A stretch of 64,000 nt of DNA, taken from the NCBI RefSeq assembly GCF_008370045.1, contig NZ_VOBN01000015.1, positions 1 to 64,000 of the forward strand, in the 5' to 3' direction. The stretch is from Pseudomonas sp. ANT_J12. Its GTDB lineage: Bacteria > Pseudomonadota > Gammaproteobacteria > Pseudomonadales > Pseudomonadaceae. Below are positions 8,191 to 16,748 of this stretch, in pieces. The first letter of the stretch is position 1, and each line of letters opens with the position of its first letter. The notes under the pieces were generated by a model, which did not search any database, was not told where the DNA came from, and saw nothing but the letters and a program-made list of their open reading frames with translations. The position numbers and the translations under genes are program-made.

Positions 8191-8397
8191 ATGGATCCTG
8201 CAGTATTCGAAGAGTGGATGATGACTGGCTTGGTCAGCATCCTGATTATTTTCATGGGTTTCATCGTCTGGGACCTGGCGAAGAAATCCAAGGCTGGCAA
8301 GTTCGGCACCATGATTCTGTTCTTCGTGCTGGGCCTGGGGATCTTCGCGTTCATCATTAAAAGCGTGGTCATCGCCTACATCGAAACCAGCTCATAA
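8191..8397 (+). CDS. DUF2788 small membrane protein
   Basis: 68 aa with two predicted transmembrane helices (about residues 12-29 and 40-62) separated by the conserved basic loop WDLAKKSKAGKFGT, typical of DUF2788. GGAG is 7 bases before the ATG. Its stop overlaps the convergent rluE stop by 6 bases. Function is unknown. Confidence 0.88.
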   Translation: MDPAVFEEWMMTGLVSILIIFMGFIVWDLAKKSKAGKFGTMILFFVLGLGIFAFIIKSVVIAYIETSS

Positions 8398-9027
8398 CCG
8401 CGCCGGTACTTCCTTCCACTGGCCCTGATCGAGCCCTTCGATCGTCCAGTCGCCAATCCTGACCCGCACCAGACGCAACGTCGGCAAGCCGACCGCCGCG
8501 GTCATGCGCCGCACCTGACGGTTGCGCCCTTCACGAATCACCAATTCCAGCCAACAGGTCGGCACGCTTTTGCGAAAGCGCACCGGCGGATTGCGCGGCC
8601 ACAGCTCCGGCTCTTCCAACTGCCGCGCTTCGGCGGGCAAGGTCATGCCGTCGTTCAGCTCGACGCCATCGCGCAGGCGTTGCAACTGCTCGGCGTTCGG
8701 CTCGCCTTCCACTTGCACCCAATAGGTCTTGGCCAGTTTGTGTTTCGGGTCGGCGATTCGCGCCTGAAGCTGGCCGTCGTTGGTCAGCAGCAGCAAACCT
8801 TCGCTGTCGCGGTCCAGTCGTCCTGCCGGGTAAATGCCGGGAATCTCGATGTAATCCTTGAGCGTCGCCCGCCCTTCTGCGTCGCTGAATTGCGTCAGCA
8901 CATCGAACGGTTTGTTGAACAGAATCAGTTTCGGCTCGGCCGGTGGCGCTTTGGCGGCACGGCGCGGGGCGGATGACGAGGTATTCGCGCCAGGGCGGCG
9001 GGAAACGGGACGTGGAGGACGCGACAT
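8392..9027 (-). CDS. rluE: 23S rRNA pseudouridine(2457) synthase, RluE type
   Basis: 211 aa of the RsuA/RluB/E/F family. The catalytic Asp is in GRLDRDSEGLLLLTNDG; downstream RxGRNRQVRRM (IREGRNRQVRRMTAAVG) is the second family signature. There is no N-terminal S4 domain, as in RluE, but a Pro/Ala/Arg-rich tail of ~30 residues (RRPGANTSSSAPRRAAKAPP). It isomerises U2457 of 23S rRNA (E. coli numbering). The assignment to RluE rather than a close relative is from length and lack of S4. Confidence 0.88.
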   Translation of the reverse strand: MSRPPRPVSRRPGANTSSSAPRRAAKAPPAEPKLILFNKPFDVLTQFSDAEGRATLKDYIEIPGIYPAGRLDRDSEGLLLLTNDGQLQARIADPKHKLAKTYWVQVEGEPNAEQLQRLRDGVELNDGMTLPAEARQLEEPELWPRNPPVRFRKSVPTCWLELVIREGRNRQVRRMTAAVGLPTLRLVRVRIGDWTIEGLDQGQWKEVPARL

Positions 9028-9065
9028 GGGGAAAGGAACATCTAACGGTCAGGGCTGCTAATGCT

Positions 9066-9119
9066 AGGGCGTGCCATCGATTATTGCCACAGCAGTGGAA
9101 ATAATCGATGGCACGCCCT
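9066..9119. repeat. Perfect 20-bp hairpin between amn and rluE
   Basis: Arms 9066-9085 and 9100-9119 are exact reverse complements; the 14-base spacer contains a further CCAC/GTGG stem. It lies after the amn stop and before rluE on the minus strand. No T-run follows on either strand, so it is not a standard intrinsic terminator. It may be an RNA-stability element or a REP/MITE-like piece. Confidence 0.8.
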
Positions 9120-9149
9120 GCCCCAACCGCTAAATGGCCATGACAACTG

Positions 9150-10637
9150 TTATCGGAACGGCGGCTCGTCGAAGCTGCGCAGTTTGCGCGAGTGCAACGA
9201 GTTGAGTTCGGTGCGCAACAGATCCACCGCCTCGATGCCGATCTTCAAGTGCTGGCTGACCGCGCGTTCATAGAAAGCGTTGGCCGAACCCGGCAGCTTG
9301 ATTTCGCTGTGCAGCGGTTTGTCCGAGACGCAGAGCAACGTGCCATACGGCACCCGCAGGCGATAACCCTGGGCGGCGATGGTGCCGCTTTCCATGTCCA
9401 CGGCCACGGCGCGGGACAGGTTGATCAGCGGTCGTTCCTGCGCCCAGCGCAATTCCCAGTTCCGGTCGTCGTAAGTCAGCACGGTGCCGGTGCGCAGGCG
9501 TTTCTTCAGCTCATCGCCCTTCTCGCCGGTGATGTTGGCCGCCGCTTGCTGCAAGGCCATCTGCACTTCGGCCAGGGCCGGGATCGGAATGTTCGGCGGC
9601 ACCACCCGGTCGAGAATCCCGTCGCGACGCATGTAGGCGTGAGCCAGCACGTAGTCGCCAATGGTCTGGGACTGACGCAGGCCGCCACAGTGGCCGATCA
9701 TCAGCCAGCAATGCGGACGCAGCACGGCCAGGTGGTCGGTGATGTTCTTGGCGTTGGACGGGCCGACGCCAATGTTCACCAGCGTCACGCCGTGGCCATC
9801 GCTGGCGATCAGGTGATAGGCCGGCATCTGGTAGCGGTGCCAGACCACGCCCGCCGCAATTGCGGAAGCTTCGCCGTGGTCCATGCTTTTTTCAATGATC
9901 ACATTGCCGGGCAAGACCATACGCACGAAACGCGGATCGCTGCGCAATTGCTCCAGGCCATGCACGATGAATTGGTCAACGTAACGATGGTAGTTGGTCA
10001 GCAGGATCCACGGCTGCACATGCCGCCAGTCGCTGCCGGTGTAATGCACCAGCCGGCGCAGGGAGAAATCCACCCGCGCCGCATCGAACAGCGCCAAGGG
10101 CAGCGGATCGGTGTTTTCCCAGTCGTACAGGCCATCGGCGATGCCGTCGGTGGCGGCGGACAGGTCGGTACTCGGGAACACCCGCGCGAGCGTGGCTGCG
10201 GTGACGCCGGAACCGGCCAGTTCATCGCCTTGCTCGACTACGTACGGATACGGAATGTTCTGCTGGCTGACGCCGACTTCCACCGTGACGGTGAAGTCGT
10301 GCATCAGCGGCACCAGTTGTTCCAGCAGGTATTTACGGAACGCCGCCGGGTGGGTGACGGTGACGCTGTAGGTCCCCGGCAACTGAACCTTGGCGTAGGC
10401 GCGGGTGGTTTGTGGCACTTCGCCCTGGCAGAGGTAGGTCAGGCGCAGCTCGGGATAACGAAACATCGCCCGCTGTTCGGCGTCCGGTTCGATACGATCC
10501 TTGAGGTAACGCTTGAGCGCCTGATTCAGCGCAGAGGTGGCCTGCTCATGCAGGGCGGCGAGCCGGTCGACGGCTTGTTCGGCGGTTTGAACAACAATAA
10601 ACGCTTCGGTCACGATCAGCTTCCTGTGTTCTGACAT
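9150..10637 (-). CDS. amn: AMP nucleosidase
   Basis: Hydrolyses AMP to adenine and ribose 5-phosphate, setting adenylate levels in purine salvage. 495 aa from the ATG at 10637 (MSEHRKLIV), preceded by AAGGT; an in-frame ATG at 10649 is an alternative. The N-terminal regulatory domain is followed by the nucleoside-phosphorylase-like catalytic domain with GVGPSNAKNITDHLAVLRP, MIGHCGGLRQSQ and the VDMESGTIAAQGYR motif. Length matches bacterial Amn (~480-500 aa). Confidence 0.95.
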   Translation of the reverse strand: MSEHRKLIVTEAFIVVQTAEQAVDRLAALHEQATSALNQALKRYLKDRIEPDAEQRAMFRYPELRLTYLCQGEVPQTTRAYAKVQLPGTYSVTVTHPAAFRKYLLEQLVPLMHDFTVTVEVGVSQQNIPYPYVVEQGDELAGSGVTAATLARVFPSTDLSAATDGIADGLYDWENTDPLPLALFDAARVDFSLRRLVHYTGSDWRHVQPWILLTNYHRYVDQFIVHGLEQLRSDPRFVRMVLPGNVIIEKSMDHGEASAIAAGVVWHRYQMPAYHLIASDGHGVTLVNIGVGPSNAKNITDHLAVLRPHCWLMIGHCGGLRQSQTIGDYVLAHAYMRRDGILDRVVPPNIPIPALAEVQMALQQAAANITGEKGDELKKRLRTGTVLTYDDRNWELRWAQERPLINLSRAVAVDMESGTIAAQGYRLRVPYGTLLCVSDKPLHSEIKLPGSANAFYERAVSQHLKIGIEAVDLLRTELNSLHSRKLRSFDEPPFR

Positions 10638-10743
10638 GCAGACCTTCATCTTGCCTGCATCGTCGCTTCACGGGAACAGTGGCGTGAGGATGGCGACCCA
10701 CCCTCTCCAACCACAGGGTATCGGTGTGCCTTTGATTGGATTA

Positions 10744-12393
10744 TCAAAAGCCTTGCGGGGTCGAGCGCGCCACGATTGCTTCCACGTCCAGCCCACGCGG
10801 CAACGCGCCATACACCCTTCCCGCCTGACCCAGCCGACTGGCGATAAACCCGTCACTGACCGCCGCATTCCCCGCCTCCAGCAACAACCTGGCCTGCAAG
10901 CCCAGCGCAATGTCTTCAGTCAGCTGCCGGGCGCGGTATTGAATGTCGCTGGTGTCCTTGAACGCCGCCTGCAATTGGCTGATGTGCGCGGCCAGGCGTT
11001 TGTCACCGTGGCCATCGCCCAACTCGCTGAACAGCACATCCAGCACGCCTGGCTCTTTCGACAAGGCCCGCAGCACGTCGAGGCATTGCACGTTGCCGGA
11101 ACCTTCCCACGTCGAGTTCACCGGCGCCTCCCGATACAAACGCGGCAGGATGCTTTCTTCGACATACCCGGCACCGCCCATGCATTCGGCGGCTTCGTTG
11201 ATCATTCCGGGGGCACGTTTGCAGATCCAGTATTTGCCCACCGCCGTTACCAGCCGGGCGAATTTGGCTTCATGGCTGTCATCCAGATGATCCAGCGCCT
11301 TGCCCAAGCGCAAGCTGAGCGCCAAAGCGGCTTCGCTTTCCAGGGCCAGGTCGGCCAGTACGTTCTGCATCAACGGTTGTTCGCTGAGCAGCTTGCCGCC
11401 GACCGTGCGGTGGGCGCAGTGATGGCTGGCCTGGGTCAGAGCCTGGCGCATCAGGGCGCTGGAACCGACCATGCAATCGAAGCGGGTCATGGCGACCATT
11501 TCGATGATGGTCGGCACGCCCCGGCCTTCCTCGCCGATCATCCACGCCAGGGCGCCACGGAACTCGACTTCGCTGGACGCGTTGGAGCAATTGCCGAGTT
11601 TGTTTTTCAGGCGCTGGATGTAGAACTGATTGCGCGTGTCGTCTGGGCGATGGCGTGGCAGCAGGAAACAGGTCAGGCCCTTGTCGGTCTGGGCCAAGGT
11701 CAGGAACGCATCGCACATTGGCGCCGAACAGAACCACTTGTGCCCCACCAGTTCATAGGCCTGGCCCGGACCGCTGGCGCCCAACGGATAAGCCTTGGTG
11801 GTGTTGGCCCGCACGTCGGTGCCGCCCTGTTTCTCGGTCATGGCCATGCCGATGGTGACGCCGGCCTTGTGGGCCATGCCGACGTTGCGTGGGTCATATT
11901 CGGTGGCGAGGATTTTCGGTAGCCACTGCTCGGCCAGACTCGGTTGCAGGCGCATCGCCGGGACGCTGGCGAAGGTCATGGTCAGCGGGCAACCGCTGCC
12001 GGCCTCGGCCTGGCTGTGCAGGTAACTCATGGAGGCGCGCGCAACGTGGGCGCCGGATTGCGGATGCGCCCAGGGCAACGAGGTCAAACCGTGCTCGACC
12101 GCCGTGCGCATCAGTTCGTGATAGGCCGGGTGAAACTCCACCAGATCGATGCGATGACCATAACGGTCATGGCTGACGAACACCGGTTTGTTCTGATTGG
12201 CCAGGAACCCGGCCTCCATCAGCGGCCCACCGGCCAGCGCGCCATACGCGTCGATCCGTGATTCGGCCCAACCGGCGCCAAAGCGTCGCGACCACTCCTG
12301 CAACGGCAGGTCGATGCGATACAGGTTGGTGCCGTCCAGAGACGGTGGCTGGTTGGTGACTTCGTGGGTTTCGGCGAACTGATGCAGGTTCAT
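10744..12393 (-). CDS. aidB: AidB-type acyl-CoA dehydrogenase family flavoprotein
   Basis: 549 aa, nearly collinear with E. coli AidB (541 aa): shared blocks include PITMTFA-type CPLTMTFASVPA, GMAMTEKQGGTDVRANTT, LVGHKWFCSAP, RLKNKLGNCSNASSEVEF, EEGRGVPTIIEMVAMTRFDC and LYREAPVNSTWEGSGN. It binds FAD; AidB is induced during alkylation stress and binds DNA, with weak isovaleryl-CoA dehydrogenase activity. It lies ~100 bases upstream of amn on the same strand. Whether it is a true AidB in role or a metabolic dehydrogenase is not shown by sequence. Confidence 0.88.
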   Translation of the reverse strand: MNLHQFAETHEVTNQPPSLDGTNLYRIDLPLQEWSRRFGAGWAESRIDAYGALAGGPLMEAGFLANQNKPVFVSHDRYGHRIDLVEFHPAYHELMRTAVEHGLTSLPWAHPQSGAHVARASMSYLHSQAEAGSGCPLTMTFASVPAMRLQPSLAEQWLPKILATEYDPRNVGMAHKAGVTIGMAMTEKQGGTDVRANTTKAYPLGASGPGQAYELVGHKWFCSAPMCDAFLTLAQTDKGLTCFLLPRHRPDDTRNQFYIQRLKNKLGNCSNASSEVEFRGALAWMIGEEGRGVPTIIEMVAMTRFDCMVGSSALMRQALTQASHHCAHRTVGGKLLSEQPLMQNVLADLALESEAALALSLRLGKALDHLDDSHEAKFARLVTAVGKYWICKRAPGMINEAAECMGGAGYVEESILPRLYREAPVNSTWEGSGNVQCLDVLRALSKEPGVLDVLFSELGDGHGDKRLAAHISQLQAAFKDTSDIQYRARQLTEDIALGLQARLLLEAGNAAVSDGFIASRLGQAGRVYGALPRGLDVEAIVARSTPQGF

Positions 12394-12481
12394 GACGGGG
12401 CTCCTTTGGTCAGCCAGGAATCCAGTTAAGCACCGGCCCTTGGATGATCAAAGTGTCATATCCGCCCAATTACCGGCGCTT

Positions 12482-14851
12482 TCACCCTAGTTCGTAACAA
12501 AGTACTCGCCGGTATAACGCGGCCTGCAAGTCCTCGAACTTCACCGGTTTGCTCAGGTAATCGATCACGGCGCCGGCTGTGCGGCCTTCCCGATCAACAT
12601 TCAGCGCCACCATGAACACCGGCAACTCGGCACACCCCGGCAAGCCACGGATCTGGCAGCAGAGGGAAGCACCGTCCTGAGCCGGCAGCTGACAATCGAG
12701 CACCACTGCATCGAAGGTTTCGCGCTGCAAATGGTCGAGCGCGGCCGCGCCGCTGTCGGCGGATCGCACCCGGAACCCGAGCTTGAGCAACATCCCGCGC
12801 ATGACCAGTTGATTGATGCTGTTGTCATCCACCAGCAGCACCGTGCAGTCCTGGGGCTGCCGCAGACGCGGGAGGTCACGGGTCGTCGATGGCGTTGGCG
12901 TGCGCTCGACCGGCGGCAACGCGACTTCGATATCGAGCTGGAAGCGGCTGCCGCGTCCAGGTTCGGAGCGGTGGGTCAGGCGCCCGCCGAGCAATTCGAC
13001 CAATTGCCGGCAGATCGCCAGGCCAACCCCCAAACCACCGTATTCGCGGGTCATCGAGCCGTCGAGCTGGAAGAAGCGCTGATACATCGTCGCTTCTCCC
13101 AAATCGGTGAAGCCAATGCCGGTGTCGATCACCGCAAAGGACAGCGCCAACCGCCCCTCCTCCATCGTCTGGCCGGTCACTCGCAGCGCAACACCGCCGA
13201 CCCGAGTGAACTTGATCGCGTTGTCCAGCAGGCATTCCAGGCATTGCATCAGTTTGCTGCGGTCGCCGAGCAGGCGATCGGGCAGCCCCGGCGTGACCTC
13301 GACCTTGAGGTCCAGCGACTTGCCGGACGCATTGCCTTCGAACTGCACACGCAAGGCCTCGACCGCGCCGCGCAAGCTGAAAGCTTCCGGGTAAGCCTTG
13401 AGCTTGCCGGCCTGCAACTCGGTAAGGGTGAGGATGCCGTTGACCATGCGCATCATGTCCCGCGCCGAACCGGCGGCGGTTTGCTGGTATTGCTCCAGCT
13501 CCGGGTCCATCTCGACGGTCTGCATCAATTCCAGCGAACCGATCACCCCGTTCATCGGCGTGCGCAGTTCGTGGGTCAGGGTCGCGAGGAATTCGTCCTT
13601 GAGCTTGTTGCTGCGGGCCAGTTGCTGGTTGAGCACTTCCAGCTTTTGCCCGGCATCGAACAGGGTCTGCGCCTGCTGCTCACGCATGGCGTTGATGCGA
13701 TCCGCCAGGGCCAGGGACAGCAGCGCGACTTCGATGGCCGAGCCGATCTGGCTGGCATACATGGTCAGGAACACGTTCGGCAGGTAACCGAGCACCATCA
13801 GGGTATTGACGATGCCGCCGAGCAAAAACGCCGACCAGGCAATGATGAAATAACGCGCCACCCGCAGGCCCCGGGCCCAGGCGAAGATCCCGGCGGCAAA
13901 AATCACCACGGTAAACAGCAGCGCGAGGGTCGTGGCCAGGCGCAGGGCCAGAGCGTAACTGGTCATCAGCGACAAGCCGACCACCACCGCGCCAAACGCG
14001 ATCAGCGCCAACAGCACGCGATCAAGCCAGCGGCTGTGTTCCTTGGTTTGCAGGAAGCTGCGGGCGAACTGGCTGCCGAACAGCCCGGCGCAACCGATGA
14101 AGAACGGCGTCGCGGCGTTGGCCCACCACGGGTTGTCCGGCCAGAAATACTCCACCGCCGCGCCGTTCACCGACAGCTGATACAAGCCGAACGAGGCGAT
14201 GTAGAAGATGTAATAGAGGTAACTGGTGTCGCGCACGCTGAGGAAGATGAACAGGTTGTAGACCACCATCCCCAGCAATACGCCGTAGATCAGGCCCAAC
14301 ACATACAGGCGCACCGGTTGCTCTTCGAGGTACGCGGTGCTCGACCACAAGGTCACCGGCGCCTGGATCGAGCCTTCGCTTTGCAACCGCAGGTACACGG
14401 TTTGCGCCTGGTCGGGTTTGAAATTCAGGTTGAACAGGTAGTTGTTCTGACGGATTTCGCGACTGGCAAACGGCAGCGCATCGCCGGTGCGTCGGATCAG
14501 TTGATAGTCGCCAGCGGCATCGGGCAAATACAGATCAAGGTGATCGAGGGGCGGATAGGCCAGTTCCAGCAACCAGGTCCGTTGCGTCTGCGGATTGGTC
14601 GGACGGTAGTGCAGGTCGATTTTCAGCCAGAACACCGAACGCGAATAACCGGCGTTGAGGGTGGCTTTATCGTGGGTCTTGAAGTTGCCGGCGGCGGCTT
14701 GCGCACGGACATCGGCGATGCTCGCCTGACCGCCCGCGTCTTCGTACACCTGCAGGGTTCGACCCAGGGGAAGGCTCTGGGTGAACTCGTCAAATTCAAC
14801 GGCGCTCGCCAGGAGGGGCAAGCACAACAGCAACATCAGCAAATAGCGCAT
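12482..14851 (-). CDS. ladS: LadS hybrid sensor kinase (7TMR-DISM, HisKA, HATPase, REC)
   Basis: 789 aa. Order: signal peptide (1-18); periplasmic 7TMR-DISMED2 domain (~25-170); seven-helix 7TMR-DISM membrane domain (~182-385); short coiled coil (~390-420); HisKA with phospho-accepting His427 in THELRTPMNG; HATPase with N-box Asn544, DTGIG (576-580) and GGLGVGLAI; receiver domain (~670-785) with Asp719. There is no HPt domain. Length, domain order and position next to thiD match LadS (795 aa in P. aeruginosa), which feeds phosphate to the GacS HPt domain and raises RsmY/RsmZ, favouring biofilm over acute virulence. LadS is inferred from architecture plus synteny. Confidence 0.88.
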   Translation of the reverse strand: MRYLLMLLLCLPLLASAVEFDEFTQSLPLGRTLQVYEDAGGQASIADVRAQAAAGNFKTHDKATLNAGYSRSVFWLKIDLHYRPTNPQTQRTWLLELAYPPLDHLDLYLPDAAGDYQLIRRTGDALPFASREIRQNNYLFNLNFKPDQAQTVYLRLQSEGSIQAPVTLWSSTAYLEEQPVRLYVLGLIYGVLLGMVVYNLFIFLSVRDTSYLYYIFYIASFGLYQLSVNGAAVEYFWPDNPWWANAATPFFIGCAGLFGSQFARSFLQTKEHSRWLDRVLLALIAFGAVVVGLSLMTSYALALRLATTLALLFTVVIFAAGIFAWARGLRVARYFIIAWSAFLLGGIVNTLMVLGYLPNVFLTMYASQIGSAIEVALLSLALADRINAMREQQAQTLFDAGQKLEVLNQQLARSNKLKDEFLATLTHELRTPMNGVIGSLELMQTVEMDPELEQYQQTAAGSARDMMRMVNGILTLTELQAGKLKAYPEAFSLRGAVEALRVQFEGNASGKSLDLKVEVTPGLPDRLLGDRSKLMQCLECLLDNAIKFTRVGGVALRVTGQTMEEGRLALSFAVIDTGIGFTDLGEATMYQRFFQLDGSMTREYGGLGVGLAICRQLVELLGGRLTHRSEPGRGSRFQLDIEVALPPVERTPTPSTTRDLPRLRQPQDCTVLLVDDNSINQLVMRGMLLKLGFRVRSADSGAAALDHLQRETFDAVVLDCQLPAQDGASLCCQIRGLPGCAELPVFMVALNVDREGRTAGAVIDYLSKPVKFEDLQAALYRRVLCYELG

Positions 14852-15279
14852 TTAAGCCCCAGCGTGGCCTGTCCGGTCCTGTCAGGAAGCCCCCCATTCC
14901 TTTTGAGTAGACGTAAAACCGGTATTACCTGTTATTGGTTTGGATCCACTCTAGCATAGCCGTTGATGGCCATTGAGCACCATTGAAATTTTTCCGGTAG
15001 AGGCTCTAGCACGGGCGTTCCAGCGCAGGGTATTGAGATAGAGCTGTTGGTCTGGTCAGAATATGACAATGATCCCGAGCCACTGAACCTTTGTGGCGAG
15101 GGGGCTTGCCGCCGTTGGGGTGCGAAGCGCTCCCATTTGCCTTCTGCCTGGAACACCGCTTCTGCAGGTTTGCGACTGCTTCGCAGCCGAACGGGGGCAA
15201 GCCCCCTCGCCACACTGTATCGGCAATTCCTGGTGTCACTGCACCCGAAAAAACAGCATTGGTGGTAAGCTCGCGCACC
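14852..15279. other. 428-bp divergent intergenic region between ladS and thiD
   Basis: It contains the ladS upstream region (to about 14960, AT-richer), no credible ORF, and copy 1 of repeat family A at 15092-15214, which leaves 65 bases before thiD. I see no TPP-riboswitch core (no CUGAGA/ACCUGA pair). Long ORFs drawn across it on either strand run through the repeat. Confidence 0.75.
15092..15214 (+). repeat. Intergenic repeat family A, copy 1
   Basis: Ends are inverted (TGTGGCGAGGGGGCTTGCC ... GGCAAGCCCCCTCGCCACA). Inside are the conserved blocks GTGCGAAGCGCTCCC and GCGACTGCTTCGCAGCC around a variable centre. Other copies are at 24980-25098, 29091-29213 and 35071-35203, all in this orientation. 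Confidence 0.92.
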
Positions 15280-16077
15280 ATGAATATCTACAGCTCTCGC
15301 CCCGTTGTCCTCTGTCTCTCCGGCCACGACCCAAGTGGTGGCGCCGGCTTGCAGGCAGATATCGAAGCCCTGCTCGCCCAGGGTTGTCATGCGGCCCCGG
15401 CCGTCACCGCCCTGACCGTGCAAGACACGGTCAACGTCACGGATTTCCGCGTCCTCGACCGTGAGTGGGTGTTGGCCCAGGCCAACGCCGTGCTCAACGA
15501 CTCCGAAGTCGCGGCCGTGAAACTGGGCATGCTCGGTTCCCTGGAAATGGTCGACACCGTGGTCGAACTGCTCTCGGCGCACCCGCATTTGCCGGTGGTC
15601 TGCGACCCGGTGCTGCGCGCCGGTGGCGGCGGACGCCTGGGCAAGGACGAAGTCGGCTACGCCATGCGCGAACGCCTGCTGCCTCTGTCCATCATCGCCA
15701 CCCCGAACCTTCCCGAAGCGCGCATCCTCGCCGAACTGCCCGACGGCACCGCGGACGAATGCGCGGAAAAACTCCTGCCGTTCGTCAAACACCTGCTGAT
15801 CACCGGCGGCCATGGCGATGAACACGAAATCCACAACCGTCTGTACAGCCGCGACGGTCGTCGCGAAACCTTTACCTGTCAGCGTTTGCCCGGCAGCTAT
15901 CACGGTTCCGGTTGCACCCTGGCCAGCGCGTTGGCCGGTCGTCTGGCCCAGGGCGAAAACCTCGCCAGTGCCGTGCAGACCGCGCTTAACTACACGTGGC
16001 GTACCCTGCGCGATGCCGAGCAACTGGGCAAAGGCCAGTTCGTGCCGCGCCGCCTGCCGCTGGATTTCTGTTCCTGA
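15280..16077 (+). CDS. thiD: Hydroxymethylpyrimidine/phosphomethylpyrimidine kinase
   Basis: 265 aa from the ATG at 15280 (MNIYSSRPVVLCLSGHDPSGGAG begins the conserved fold, split here by the text limit: the SGHDPSGGAGLQAD block binds HMP). It phosphorylates HMP to HMP-PP for thiamine synthesis. The C-terminal GSGCTLASALAG motif carries the anion hole and catalytic Cys of the ribokinase fold. Upstream in-frame codons lie in the repeat and are rejected. thiE follows after 32 bases and hemL after that, so a thiDE-hemL operon is likely. Confidence 0.95.
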   Translation: MNIYSSRPVVLCLSGHDPSGGAGLQADIEALLAQGCHAAPAVTALTVQDTVNVTDFRVLDREWVLAQANAVLNDSEVAAVKLGMLGSLEMVDTVVELLSAHPHLPVVCDPVLRAGGGGRLGKDEVGYAMRERLLPLSIIATPNLPEARILAELPDGTADECAEKLLPFVKHLLITGGHGDEHEIHNRLYSRDGRRETFTCQRLPGSYHGSGCTLASALAGRLAQGENLASAVQTALNYTWRTLRDAEQLGKGQFVPRRLPLDFCS

Positions 16078-16109
16078 CTTTTGATGCGTGAAGCGCCGAG
16101 GCTTGTCCG

Positions 16110-16733
16110 ATGAAACTACGTGGCCTGTACGCCATTACCGATAGCCAGTTGCTGGCCGGTAAATTTCTTTCGTACGTGGAGGCGGCGCTGGAAGGTGGCG
16201 TCGTCCTGCTGCAATACCGCGACAAGAGCAGCGACGAGGCCCGCCGCCTGCGTGAGGCCCAAGCCCTGCGGGATTTGTGTGATCGCTACAAGACCCAGTT
16301 GATCATCAATGACGACGCCGAACTGGCTGCGCGCCTGAACGTCGGCGTGCACCTGGGCCAGACCGACGGCCCGCTGACCCCGGCCCGCGCCTTGCTCGGT
16401 CGCCAGGCCATCATCGGTTCGACCTGCCACGCGCAACTCGAACTCGCCGAACAAGCGGCCAAGGAAGGCGCGAGTTACGTCGCCTTCGGCCGCTTCTTCA
16501 ACTCCAACACCAAACCCGGTGCCCCCACCTGCAGCCTCGACTTGCTCGACCAGGCCCGCAGCAAACTGCACCTGCCGATCTGCGCGATCGGCGGCATCAC
16601 CCTGGACAACGCCGCGCCGCTGGTGGCCCACGGCGTCGATCTGCTGGCGGTGGTACATGGCCTGTTTGGCGCCGAGAGCACGGCTGAAGTCACCCGCCGC
16701 GCCCGCGCCTTCAATGAATTACTGAAAGTCTGA
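16110..16733 (+). CDS. thiE: Thiamine-phosphate synthase
   Basis: 207-aa TIM-barrel enzyme joining HMP-PP and thiazole phosphate. Visible signatures: LQYRDKSSDEARR (pyrophosphate/HMP binding), INDDAELAARLNVGVHLGQTD, IGSTCHAQLELAEQAAKEGASYVAFGRFF and AIGGITLDNAA. Length is typical. It sits between thiD and hemL in one run of plus-strand genes. Confidence 0.95.
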   Translation: MKLRGLYAITDSQLLAGKFLSYVEAALEGGVVLLQYRDKSSDEARRLREAQALRDLCDRYKTQLIINDDAELAARLNVGVHLGQTDGPLTPARALLGRQAIIGSTCHAQLELAEQAAKEGASYVAFGRFFNSNTKPGAPTCSLDLLDQARSKLHLPICAIGGITLDNAAPLVAHGVDLLAVVHGLFGAESTAEVTRRARAFNELLKV

Positions 16734-16748
16734 TTAGAGAGCCCGATC

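Noticed and set aside
12731..14959. 742-codon plus-strand ORF
   Set aside because: Antisense to ladS, low-complexity composition, no domain.
15214..15280. TPP riboswitch before thiD
   Set aside because: No thi-box core motifs in the leader, and the repeat leaves only 65 bases.
14932..16023. 363-codon minus-strand ORF and similar frames starting VARGLAPVRLRSS
   Set aside because: They run through family A repeats and antisense to thiD; the recurring peptide is just the repeat translated.
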